Below, in pieces: positions 33,876-46,100 of a DNA stretch of 64,000 nucleotides. Source of the DNA: Litoditis marina (Eukaryota > Nematoda > Chromadorea > Rhabditida > Rhabditidae); assembly GCA_964036275.1 (NCBI GenBank), contig OZ038434.1, positions 29,063,511 to 29,127,510 on the forward strand, read 5' to 3'. Positions within the stretch are counted from its first letter, which is position 1. Each line of letters opens with the position of its first letter. A program made the translations under genes and the position numbers. A model generated the notes under the pieces. It saw only the letters and a program-made list of their open reading frames with translations. It did no database searches and was not told the origin of the DNA.

Positions 33876-35941
33876 ATGTCTGGAGGTATTTGTCTTGCTG
33901 GTACTGCCCTCAGGGAGCTCCGCATCCACTTGTGCCAGAAGAGCCCCGCATCCGGTAAGTTGCGTTGCTCACTTTTCTTTTTCCATCTCACCTCATCACA
34001 AATCGGTAAGGCGTTACGATCTTCGAAATGGGAAATTTTCAACTTCAATACGTAGAAGTTCCCGAGATTGCATCAAAACTAGCCGAACTTTTCGTATTTA
34101 CACCAAAAAGTAGTCCGTTTTACGATTTTTCTGGATGAAGTCGCATGGTGTCTGCTCGCAATGAGTTGTACTCATCGCTTTTGCGAATTGGGCCATATGT
34201 CTGGAGGTATTCGTCTTGCTGGTACTTTTTTTTTCGGGCCGTTTTTCGACTCTCTTGTTCACCTCCATCACCCACCTTTTACCGGCGTAACATGTTCACT
34301 AACCATTTTATTCGTCATCTTATGTTTCCTTACATTTCTCCGATTGGAGTGCTTCGTATAACAATGTGGAGAGTAACGTGGTGATTCAGAATCATATTCT
34401 ATTCATACTATCCAGCCGGAGTGCGTGCGTTTTCTCCAGCCGGAGTGCATTGAAAATGACTACGTCCCACTAGAGAAGGCTAACCATTTAAAAATTTGTA
34501 AAAGTGGCCTTTTTCCTGCCCTCTCTAAAACAAAGTGCAAATTTGATGATACAAAGTGTTCTATTTTTCATTTTGGAAAATCACATTGTGTTCTGGAAAG
34601 AAAAAGAGGCTCAGTTTTACTATTTTTGTAAAGTCTTATTAATTTTCACATTTGCAGCCGGCGTGCGTGCCTTCATCGAAAATGACTACGTTCCCCTGAA
34701 GAAGGCCAACCCGCAGTGTCCCATTCTCATCCGAGAGGCCTCCGGAATTGCCCCCAGGGTTTTTGCCAGGTAAATAATCACAAACTTACAAATTTTCTAT
34801 CCTTTTTTTGTGGACATACACCAGTAAAGTGTGTTTATCAGTTTATCTACAGGAATGGGTCCGTCCCATTACAGTTTTAAGAAGGTTGATGATTTTGCAT
34901 TGAAAATAAGCCAAATTTGCGATTCTCATCCGAGAGGCATCCGGAATTGCCTTCAGGGTGTTTGCCAGGTAAAATATCCAGCTTACTTAAGGTAGGACGA
35001 TTATGGGACCAAAAACAGGGGGGTTTTTCTCAAAACTCTGAGCATTTAGGGTATGTTATGTGGACCAATCTCGTGTCAACTTTAAACTGCAATTGAAAAA
35101 TGTATTGCAGTTTAAAGGACTGAAGCGTTACGATCGGACCACATAATCGTTCTTCTTTAATATATAATATTATATTACAATATAAAATATTACATTTCTT
35201 TCGCACATTAGTAATTATGAGTTTAAGTATAGACTGGTGAGGCCTCTCCCTCGGGTATTTGCCAGGTAGAGTATCACAGATTTCATATTATAATAAGAAT
35301 AGTTATTGAACCGTGAGATTTGAAGTATAGAAAACAGTTGTAATGTAATCATACACCAGTAAAGTGTGATTATTCTACAAAAAGGAATCTGTTTTTCCAT
35401 ACGAATACGTAAAACGGCATGATTGTATATCAAAAATCCTCATCCGAGATGCATCCGGAATTGCCCCCAGGGGCCAGGATGTTTGTCAAGTACAATATTA
35501 CTGTTTTTCTATGCGTCACACCATACCAATAAGTTGTGGCTGTCCTACAGGAAGGAGTCTAAAACTTGCAGGGAGGAAATAGTTCTTTTCTCCTCTGAAA
35601 TGTGTACAAATTTGTATATTTTACCACCATACACCAGTAAGGTTCGACTATTTGGCGAAAAGAAAAAAAATCGCCTGATTTTGGATTTTTTCTGTCTATT
35701 CAGACACACAACTAACTATATTCTAGATATGAGCACGGTGTGTTTTAGGTAATCCTCGGTTCAATAATCAATGAATATTACATTATATTCCAGATACGAG
35801 CGTCGAATAGTGGGATTACTGGTGTTTGAATGTCACGTGTACTTCAGATACGAGCACGGTGTCGAGCGAAGTGTCCAACTGGAGGACATGAGCCAGGCCA
35901 ATGTAGCCGCAGCCATCAAGGACCTCAGCACCAGACAGTAA
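33876..35941 (+). CDS. NDUFA2: NADH dehydrogenase 1 alpha subcomplex subunit 2, copy B
   Basis: Exons 33876-33954, 34658-34769 and 35848-35941 match copy A exon for exon in length and phase, giving 94 residues. Two amino-acid differences were seen against copy A: Arg6 to Cys and Phe47 to Cys, both changes to cysteine; otherwise the protein is the same, with many silent or intronic changes. The family's human disulfide pairs a Cys in RIHLC with one in ILIREC; copy B offers Cys20 plus new Cys6 and Cys47. The introns contain at least six broken copies of its own exons. An acceptor sequence lies four bases before the ATG (CAG at 33869-33871). It runs towards EXT1, with 362 bases between the stop codons. 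Both copies look functional from sequence; which is expressed cannot be told. Confidence 0.92.
34192..35812 (+). pseudogene. Scatter of broken NDUFA2 exon copies inside copy B
   Basis: Exon 1 fragment at 34192-34222 (ATGTCTGGAGGTATTCGTCT). Two exon 2 starts at 34411-34475 (CCGGAGTGCGTGCG, then CCGGAGTGCATTGAAAATGA). Exon 2 ends with donor-like AGGTA at 34921-34975 (GAGAGGCATCCGGAATTGCC) and 35246-35272; a third at 35437-35497 keeps GCATCCGGAATTGCCCCCAG but has lost the AGGTA. Exon 3 starts at 35724-35745 (ATATGAGCACGGTGTG) and 35793-35812 (ATACGAGCGTCG). Several keep working-looking splice sites. None has a full exon. Confidence 0.85.
35045..35160. mobile_element. Foldback MITE family B, copy next to an exon fragment
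   Basis: Palindromic ends TATGTGGACCAATCTCGTGT and CGATCGGACCACATAATCG. It lies just downstream of the NDUFA2 exon 2 fragment at 34921-34975; the same neighbour pair is found, inverted, at 38937-39224. Confidence 0.75.
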
Positions 35942-36303
35942 TCGGAGGGATAGTTATAAATATGTATAAAATCGTATTTCTTTGTTTATTACCACGAATT
36001 ACACATTAACTACTGAATTCAATTACAAATCCAGAAATTCCAGTCTAGTCGTATATTTAATCGATGTATCAAATCGTGGTTTGTATCTATTACAGCGAAA
36101 TACCGACGATATACAAGTTTTTACGACTTTATTACTTCTTAAACAGCGAAAAAATAACAGTTATCAACAAATTCTCAACACTTATTAATGCGCAACATGT
36201 TGAACATGGCAATTTGTACATAAATTAAAGCTACCCGTGACTGAAAGTTAGTAGATCAAAACTATAAGTTAGAAAAATGAATATTCTATAAACAATTGAA
36301 ATA

Positions 36304-39300
36304 TCAAATGTATCGCAAATCGGAGTAGAAAAGCGAAGGTCCCTCAGGCCATCTCTCTGATACCTGAAAATCTTATGAATATTATTATGGTGGACAATTC
36401 TATCCAAACACTCAATTTTTGAACATTTTCCTGTTTTTAATGCAATTTGGTTGGAAAGCAATCGAACTGTCTTTACACATGCAACCCGGTTGCTCGTGTA
36501 ATTGACCTCTATTTTCACAGACCCTAGATAGCCTGAATCTGATTTGTAGTTTATTCTCAATTAAACTACAGTTGATGAATGTTTGACCTACCTTCTGCCA
36601 ACATGGCTGTTCCTCTATGGGATTCATCCAATCTTCTTTGCTTCTATTCCCGACAACCATTGGTGGTTGAAGTGAATTGGTCGACGCCATAATATTCAGA
36701 GAAACGAAGAGACAGTCGGACGAGAGAGCGGGAGGCAGCAGAGAAGTCAGAGAGCGGAGGTGGCAGCTGGTAACTCGGCAGTGTTATAAGGAAATAGCAA
36801 GACTTCGTTATAGTTTGCTCTCGATAAACGCTATAATTTCGAATTTCGATCGAAAAGCAGGGGAATCAAACTACAAACACCGTGTAGACCTGCATTGAGA
36901 AGAGCGAATCCTATACTGTTACTTGTAATCATACACCAGTAAGGTCTGACTAAGCGACAAAAAGTAAGCCGTTTTCAGATGTGAACACGTGAAAATTTAG
37001 AATTTTGTATCAAAAGTAGACCGATTTTCATGTTTTCGGCTGAAAAGTAGTCCGTTTTTCGAAGTTTTCTGACTATTCGGACAACCTTGCTGGTGTATGC
37101 TTGTAATTGTTGTGAAACATTTCTCAAGAACTGAGGTTATGACGAAATTTGAACTCGGCACAACCAGTTACCAGTAACGTGTGACTATTCCACTTAGAGA
37201 CACCTGTTTTTCGCTTCAACTACGTGAAATTTCATGATTTTATATATAAACAGGTTGAATTTTCGCGATTTTTTGCGAAAAGAGAGTCCATTTTAGCACA
37301 TTTTCTGACTAGGCACACTTTTACCGTAAGAGGACAAGTCACCTGTGAAACATGATGAGCGATGGAAATAGTGTGTTGTAGGTGCGAGAAAATGATACCG
37401 TTGAGGATATGATCTGAAACGATATATTTTGAATAGCGAATGCAAAATAGTAGAATATAAAATACAATAGTTTCAGAATGAAACCTATTTCAACAGATCA
37501 CTACAGCAAGTCAGTTCTGAGTGTTAAAATTTTCGTTATAAATGTGATCATAGCCAATTGAACTCGCAAGAAATTACACGAATATACATGTGACAGAAAG
37601 AGAGAGAGAGAAAGACATATAGAAAGACATAGAGATAGAAAGATAAAGATAATAACAACAAAATGAAAACCTAATCAGGTTATAAAAATAACATTCTAAT
37701 AAGAGCTTCATGCAAACCGATGAACTTACAAGAGTACTTTCTGACCACTATTCAATCCCCTAACTAATGGTTAATTACCACTCCCCCTAACAATATAAAA
37801 CTAACATTGTAATCGGCCCCATGTAATCCAATGATTCTGTCCGGGAACTGCCCGATGTACGAAAGGGCGAGTCCGATCTCCTTTTCGGTGGGGGTCAGTC
37901 TCTCATCCACATACAGAATCGGTCCATTGACATCATGTAATATATGCAGTAGACTGGTCTGAAATTGAAAATTTCCTGCAAATTTGAAAAATGTCTCAGT
38001 GAGTAAGGGCTAACCAGATTTGACTATGGTATAGTAAGTGCCAAGTTTATAAATTTTTGTCTCTCGCCGGATTCAAACCAGTGAGCAAAAGTTTCGTAGC
38101 AGGGCATTAGCCACTGCGCTATCAGCACACACAACAGCAAAACTTTGGAATCGAAGACATGTGTGCGTGCACAGCGGAAAGTGAGATTTACAGTATCCTC
38201 CCGCCTTTCCGTTGGCAACGACTATATTGTGATTAATCTTCCGATATTTCGCTCAATTACGTCGTAAACCGAACCCTTGAGAAGTTATCGGAGAGCAGTA
38301 TTCACCCTGTGCAACACAGAAAGGGATTGCTCGAAACTGTCTGGTTGTAAAAACCGTACCTGGTTGTCAATAGTGACAAACTGCGGCCTGGGGAGGGTGG
38401 CAATTCCAAAGTCTGCGCCAGAAGGAGGAACGCCGCGCGCAGTCGGCCATAGGACTTGGATCTGAATGAAATACTTTCGTCGTTGCGAATTTTACGAGTC
38501 GAGTTAAGAGCCTGCAGATATATTACAAAGTTACAGCCTGCCAACATCAACATTTAAAATGCGTAGTTTGATCTCTCATTCACGGGTTTTGATAAAATAA
38601 CAGGAAACTACAAACACAGCGGTATATGTCGACATACAACGTATAGAATCGGTGAGAGCGAACCCTTTATCTATACTTACACTGTCTATTTGGCTATGCT
38701 TCGATAGGACGTTCATAAGATTCTGAAGTCGTCCGGATGCGCGGGCGGCGGCTCGAATCACCACAGAAACCGGGCTACTGTAAGAAACCATAAATTTAGA
38801 ACGATTGAAAGTTGAATGGATAAGAGAATGTAGGTCTAGTGGACGTGCGTTGCCGTACTTGGGCATCCTTCAATCTATTATCGAACAGTAATTGTGATCA
38901 ATGGGATTAGAATATTAGAAATGAATGTCATCTTGAAGAAGGACGATTATGTGGACCGATCGCAACGCTTCAGTCCTTCAAACTGCAATACATTTTTCAA
39001 TTGCAGTTCAAAGGACCGTTGACACGAGATTGGTCCACATAATCGTCCTATCTTAAGTAAGCTGGATATTTTACCTGACAAATACCCTGAAGGCAATGGA
39101 TGCCTCTCGGATGAGAATCGCAAATTTGGCTTATTTTCAATGCAAAATCATTAACCTTCCTAAAACTATAATGGGACGGACCCATTCCTGTAGATAAACT
39201 GATAAACACACTTTACTGGTGTACATTTATATTAACGGGTAATTACTCCCCCCCCCCAACTATATCGCAAACGTGAAGTTGTGATCTGCCATCCATGAAA

Positions 39301-40824
39301 AATGGCCATTATTTACCTGGATTCAATTTGCGGAGTGTCTCGCCGATTCCAACTTCGAGTAGACGTCATTTCAGACTTGCGGACTCGATCGAAAATAATC
39401 TGAGCAAAAAACATGAGATACTCTGATATAGTTCGTTTCACCAATCAATGTCCTTCTACAGTAATCCCTCAAATATTCAGGAGGCTTTTACTAATGCATA
39501 ATTCATTATTTTGGTCCCAAATTATCACAATTTGTAGTAGCAAAGGTAGAAAACACAATATCAAAAATTGAAGTCATTCCAAAACATCGAACTACGAAAC
39601 GTTGGCCTGGAAGTTTGCGCAGATTACTGTAGAGGGTTATAAGTGCGTGGAACAGACTATAGAAGCCCGAATAATCAGATATTAGTGTGAGTACCACTTC
39701 TAGCCACCCCACACCAAAGGCCAACGTATTCACCAATTATCTTTCCTCTCCCGGTAGCGTTTTTAGGCTCCCGGCAGAGAAAATTCAGTTGAAATTCGCT
39801 TCCGGGCGAGGGAAAAATTCTTGGTGGATACGGCCGCCGTAGGGAGTACAGAAAGTAGTCCGTTTCTCGATATGAATACGTCAAACTTCATTAGAACGAG
39901 CCCGTTTTTATGGCATTTGTATAACCCCACCAATGTATGACTGCTACGAAAAGCGGAAAGAAGGTTCTTTGAATGGAAACTGTTCCCACCTCGAGACTGG
40001 CAATAGTTATACTCTCCACGTCTTTGAAATATCGATTGTACAGAAAACGACATCGTTGTTTCATTCGAAGAATTCGCGAGGGCGAGAAAGTATACAGAAC
40101 ATCTGGCACCTGAAAAAAGACGGAACTTATTGACAGCCGGTTAGCAGAAACCGCCCACACTGGCCAATTTCGGTACAGTTTCATCCCAGCCAAACATGCC
40201 AATCCGGATGATCTATTTACAAAATATATCTTCATTACAACGTCTCTTTCAAGATAACTATTGTCCCACAAATCATTTGGTTCAATCGCCGTCGTCCAGC
40301 ACTGTTAAATTGCATGTAATATTATGTGCGCGTAACAGGGTAACCATACCCTTTTTCTTTTCACTTTTCCTCTCCATTTACTCATTTGGAGTGCCACATA
40401 CTATGTGGAAGTCACGTGTTAAATCACGAATAAATCTATTCTATTCTACTCTATACAAAATTGCCAGCTTCAGTTGACTACAGACACTGAAAGAGGCCAA
40501 ACCAACAGTTCAATGAAGTATTTAGGTATGGCCCAATTCACAAAAGCGATGAGTACAACTCATTGCTAGTGACAAGAATAGGCTCCTTTCGACCAGTGGA
40601 CCTTTGTTCGTCCACGATTTAGAAAACGCAACTCGCGGTCCCGTGAATGAAAAGAAGTGGCGCTAGTTTGTTTTTGGCATATCGATGTCAAAACCCTGTT
40701 AGTGAATATGAGTGGCTATTGCATCACTCGTATCTTTCCTAGGGTTGAGCACTAAGAAACAGAATTCAATTTTTGAGAAGAGACAGAGAGGTGGACGACA
40801 GAGAGAGACCGACAGAGAGAGAGG

Positions 40825-40856
<32 letters not shown>

Positions 40857-43095
40857 CAGACAGAGAGAGAGGTAAAGAGAGAGAGAAAGAGAGAGAGAAA
40901 CAAAGATAGAGAGAGAGTGAACTAACCAGCAGCACATTGTCCTCTGCCATAACCACGGCGGCCTCCGTCCAATCGATAACCTCGGCATACGGTAGAACCC
41001 AGTCATCGGAGAGGACCACCGGGATACAGCCGAGACGGAGAGACTCCAGAAATCTGGGGGGGGGGGGGGGGGGGGGTAGATAAATATTTAGACCCTATCT
41101 CATAACTAACCACAACCGCGTAGCATGGTGAGATATGATTTCTCTCTCTCTCTCTCTCTCTATTTCACTCTACCTCTTTCTCTCTCCTCTCTCTCTCTCT
41201 CTCTGTCTGGCTGACCCAACTACCGTATACCAGAATGACTAAACTACCGTATACCAGAATGACTAAACTACCGTATACCGAATGATTGTACTACAATATA
41301 CTTGAAATGATAAACTACAAGAACCGGTCATACTAGAATGTGCCTGAAGAATCAAACTACAGATTATATGACTGATCAACAATATATTATATAACTAAAC
41401 GAACAAACTACAATATACCTGAATGAGCCGAGTCGTCGACCGCGCGGAGCCAGACAGAATGTTGAATTGGCCATGGTGGAGACGTAGTCCCATCTGGATC
41501 AAATATTCAATATAGTCTGTTTCACGCATCAGTAGCCCTCTACAGTAAGATCATAAAACTTTCAAGTCAATTTTTCATATCTTCTAGGCATTGGAAATAG
41601 TCTAAACTTCGTGATTTTGTTTTCCACATTGGTTACTACAAGCATAGAATACAGTAAGTCTAAAAGGCTGTTTGTTGGTTAAACAAATCCGCTTGAAAAT
41701 TCGGAAGATTACTGTAGAAAGTCATGGATGGGTGAAACGAACTATACGTATCTAATACACATAAGAATATATTAACACTTAAGTGAAACTGCACGTGCAA
41801 AACACAGCATTTTGACAACGTGCAATGAGGCTCAACCATTTTTCTCCTCAGTTTATGTGACTACTCAACCTACTTAAAGTATAAAGTTTCTTTTCCATAC
41901 TCATGGCTTCTCCAAATGGAGGTCCCGTTTAACAATGTACTTGAACTTCCGAAAAATGACGGACAAAAGATTTCCTACAAAAAAATATAAACCGAATTAA
42001 ATGAATAACAATTGAAACACTGATCAAAAGTTGGACGGACTTGTCGTATTCTTCATTGTCTCTGGCACATCTCGCATCCTGGTGCTCCTGCAAAAAATAA
42101 TAGAATAATAAATAATAATTTCAAAGTAAAACCAGCTCAAATGAACATTGTACATCTTAACATTCCAGAACACTATAAAATATGTTTGATCTTTTGTAGC
42201 CGGCTGGCCCAGCCTCCGCGAGAGAGTGTGCAGGTCAGAGAGACACAGACAAACTTTCTCCAGCACAAAAAAAACGAACAAAATAGTGTTTTAGCATAAA
42301 CGTTCCAACTGAAAATGGAAAAGTTTCGAAACAAAAAGAAACTTGAATGCTGGAGTTACAATTTTCTGCCCGCCCTAAAAACTTCAAATCTCCTATAGAT
42401 TCATATTCACCACCTCTACCACCCTAAGCCTTAGACAACATTTGTCGAGAGCTGGGGTGCCGATTCGAAACGCGTATGGGAACGTACCTTCCAGTCATTA
42501 TTATGCCGGCATGTAGTCACCATGGCTACAGTATCCCCGTTGTGCAGATGGTGCAAAGCGTCTCGCGTCTCAGAGCCAATACCTGAAATCATTCAAATGT
42601 ATACAACACGGGATCAACAATGGTAGCATACTGCCAACCACTAACACTGCGGCCATACACTGCCAAGATTATCTCATTTTTCCTGAAATCTCGCGATACC
42701 CCCTTCTTTATTGAGTCGCGACCCCTCTAAAATTGTCCAAAACTGAGATTTTCATCAATTTTTGATTTAATTTCCAGTAGTTTTGTATGGATATCGCTGT
42801 TTTTCAACTAGCGATCCCTACTTTTCGTAAAAATTAGTTAGCGACCCTCCATAATTATTAATTTTCATTAAAGTTAATTTTCAAAAAAGTTCATCATCAG
42901 ACAATGAAAGAATGTGTGACTTACCGTATACGTAGCGTTTTCCCTTGAAGGAAACCAGATACTGATCTTTGTGCTTGAGATTGTAGGTACGCTGAAATAA
43001 CCAAAGATTATGCCAGAAAGAAAGAGAGAGAATGGAGAGACAGAAAGAAAGAGATAGATAAAGAAAGAAGAAATGAAAGAGAAAACAGAAGAAGA

Positions 43096-43140
<45 letters not shown>

Positions 43141-46100
43141 GAAAATCCTTCCCCACCTCTATTCTGCCGCGCAGGTCATGTTCCTTGTGGAACAACGGAA
43201 ACGAAACATCGAAGCCGAAACGAAAATGCTGAAAACAAGAGATGATTGGCACAGCAAAAAGTTATACATACTATTCATTTCACAAGATTCGCGTTGCGAA
43301 AACAGTTGGACAAATATACGATTTCATCCTAATTCTGTAGCTTAACTCTGTAGTTTGATGTGTTTCCGTTCTACTGCTGCTTAGTTTGGTGGAAATATAG
43401 TATCTACCCTTCTCTGAACAAGCGTCGTTGCAAAACAGTAAATTACTGTTTATACAGAGTGGCTGTCATATACATTGATTTCCCCTCTCGTCGTCTGACG
43501 TCTCTTCAGGGTCTGACGTCTATATTCTATATCTCTAGATTGGTTGCAATACAGTTTCGACCGAACGCGAATTTGTAATTAACAGAGCGCGTTCCGAGTT
43601 GTAGTACATTAGAACGGTAGTGGAGTAGTACCATATGTACTTATACTTTTTTTTCACAACGAATGAAAACTAAATTCTGGCACTCTACACTCGGTGACGC
43701 CCTGGCAATCAGTGCTTTCACCCTATTGAACTGTTAGTCATACCCCAGTAAGGTTCGACTAAGCGACAATAAGTAATCCGTTTTTAGATGTAAACACGTG
43801 AAAATTTTGGATTTTTCCTTAAAAGTAGACCGATTTTCATTTTTTCGGCTAAAAAGTAGTCCGTTTTTCGAACTTTTCTGACTATTCCGACAACCTTGCT
43901 GGTGTATGATTGTAGTATAATACAATTATAGTACCACTAATCCTGTGTACTGATAAAACCCCACCATTTTCCAGTTTCTAACTATACCTGTACACCAGAA
44001 AGGTGTGACTATTTCACTAAAAGTGATCCGTTTTACGCTTCAAATATGAGAAACTTTTTGATTTGTATCAAAAATAGGCGACGTTTACCGATATTGGATT
44101 ATGACAATACCTGTACACTCGGTGACGCTCTGGCAATCAGTGCTTTTCCCGTGTCGAATCCCAGATTATGGTCGGCGTAGTCGGGAAAAGTACCGTGGTA
44201 CAGGTTGAAGATCACGTGATTCGTACCCTTAAAGAAGGCCGATTATGTGGTCCAGCCGCAACGGTTCAGTCCTTTAAACTGCAATACATTTTTCAATTGC
44301 AGTCTAAAGGACCGTTGACACGAGATTGGTCCACATAATCGTCCTTCTTTAAACATACTGAATTAGGAATTAGGAAACGACAAATTTATATAACAAACTG
44401 TGAAACTTATACTTTTGTAGTCTCTCAAACTGTGACCAGAAATTAACACAAACTGTGTTTTTAGGGGAAAACGCAAGGGCCAACAAATCTAAGATTGAGC
44501 GAAATTTCTTGGAATGCACACATTTTGTTTGCCATGCGGAATGGAATTCGAACCATCTACCAATACATTGACAGACGGCTTCTCAAACCGTTCTTACAAA
44601 CGCTGTCAGTTAGTATTAACCAACCAGATTTGGGTCTGGCGGGATTCAAAAGTTCGAAACAGTTATTTTCTCCCATACCATACATGAATACTGAAGTTTG
44701 GAAATAATATCATCACACGTTCTGTATGGTAGAATATCTACTAATATAAACCTCTGCTTTGGTCACAACAAACATTCAAAACCAAACATATCAAACCTCG
44801 TTCCATATCTCGGCTGGTAGAGAAGCTATCAGATTGTTAACATCCCGCACGTAGTTCTCACTGCAAATATCCTTTTCAAGTTAGTCAATTCATGTTGATA
44901 CAAAAAAAAACTTCATAAGAATCACAAGACGTATGCATAGGGTTGATAGAATGATTTTTTTCGGAACTCGATCAACAACACTTTACAACGCAGTAAAATG
45001 TATTAATTTTGGATACAGCAATATCACTCACACACCTCGACAGCCAGAATTTTTTTTTGACAATTTTCACAGTCAAAAAAGTGGCTGAAGACAGTTGTGA
45101 GTAGGTAGTAATAGACCGACTGCAAGGGAAATGAAGTGTTCAACAGTGAAGCTCGACAAATTTTTAAATTTTGGGTAGTTTGCGATCTTGATTTTGAAGA
45201 AAAACGTGTGAATCAGTGAACCGTCCAACAGAGTCGCCCTACTCGGAACGCGCTCTGTTAATTGCAAATTCGCATTCGGTCGCAACTGTATTGCAACAAA
45301 TCTAGAGACAGTGCGGGAGCCGGAGAGACGTCAGACGACGAGGGGAAAAATCAATACATATGACAGCCACGCTGTATGAACAGTAATTTACTGTTTTTCA
45401 ACGACGCTTGTTCTGAGTACGTGTGTTCAGACTACAAACTACAAACCTGATTTTGTCCCTATCTGTAGTGTCAATGGCCAACACGAAAAGACACGCCTCG
45501 GAGGGGTCTGATGTAAAGTAGGCACTGGAAATAATGTATCATCATACACCAGTAAGATCCAATTATTCTTCAAAAAGTCGTCTGGGATTGGAACTAGTGA
45601 AAATTGATGATTATGCATCAAACATAGACAGATCCTCTCGTTTTCGGCTGAAATGTAGTCGGTTCGGGGTGAATTATTGTGGCTTTTCGGACAACTTTAC
45701 TAGATGGTGTGTATGATAACACCACTGGCCTAAGCATGTAACTTGTATGTTAAAATCATCTGCGAATTCATATTTTTTAGCATCGATAATCTCAAATTTT
45801 TCGAGCTTTGACAAGAAAACCGTTTCTTGAAGTTTTCTGGACTATTTCGTCAAGAACACTGGAGAATGCCCACCTCTCTCTAGAATGATAAATGCATACC
45901 CTACCTTACAAACACCCTGGTGAATAACCAAACTTTCAAAGTGTTTTGATGTAGAAATCTCACCTCTCTCGAATCGAAGTCAGAATCTTCAAATAGGCGC
46001 CCGAAATGGGTTCCTCGCGGCTGTTTGGATACACGTAGACCTTGGGGAATTCGCCGAGACATCGGGTGAAGTTTAAACATTTGTGCATGGAACACGGAGT

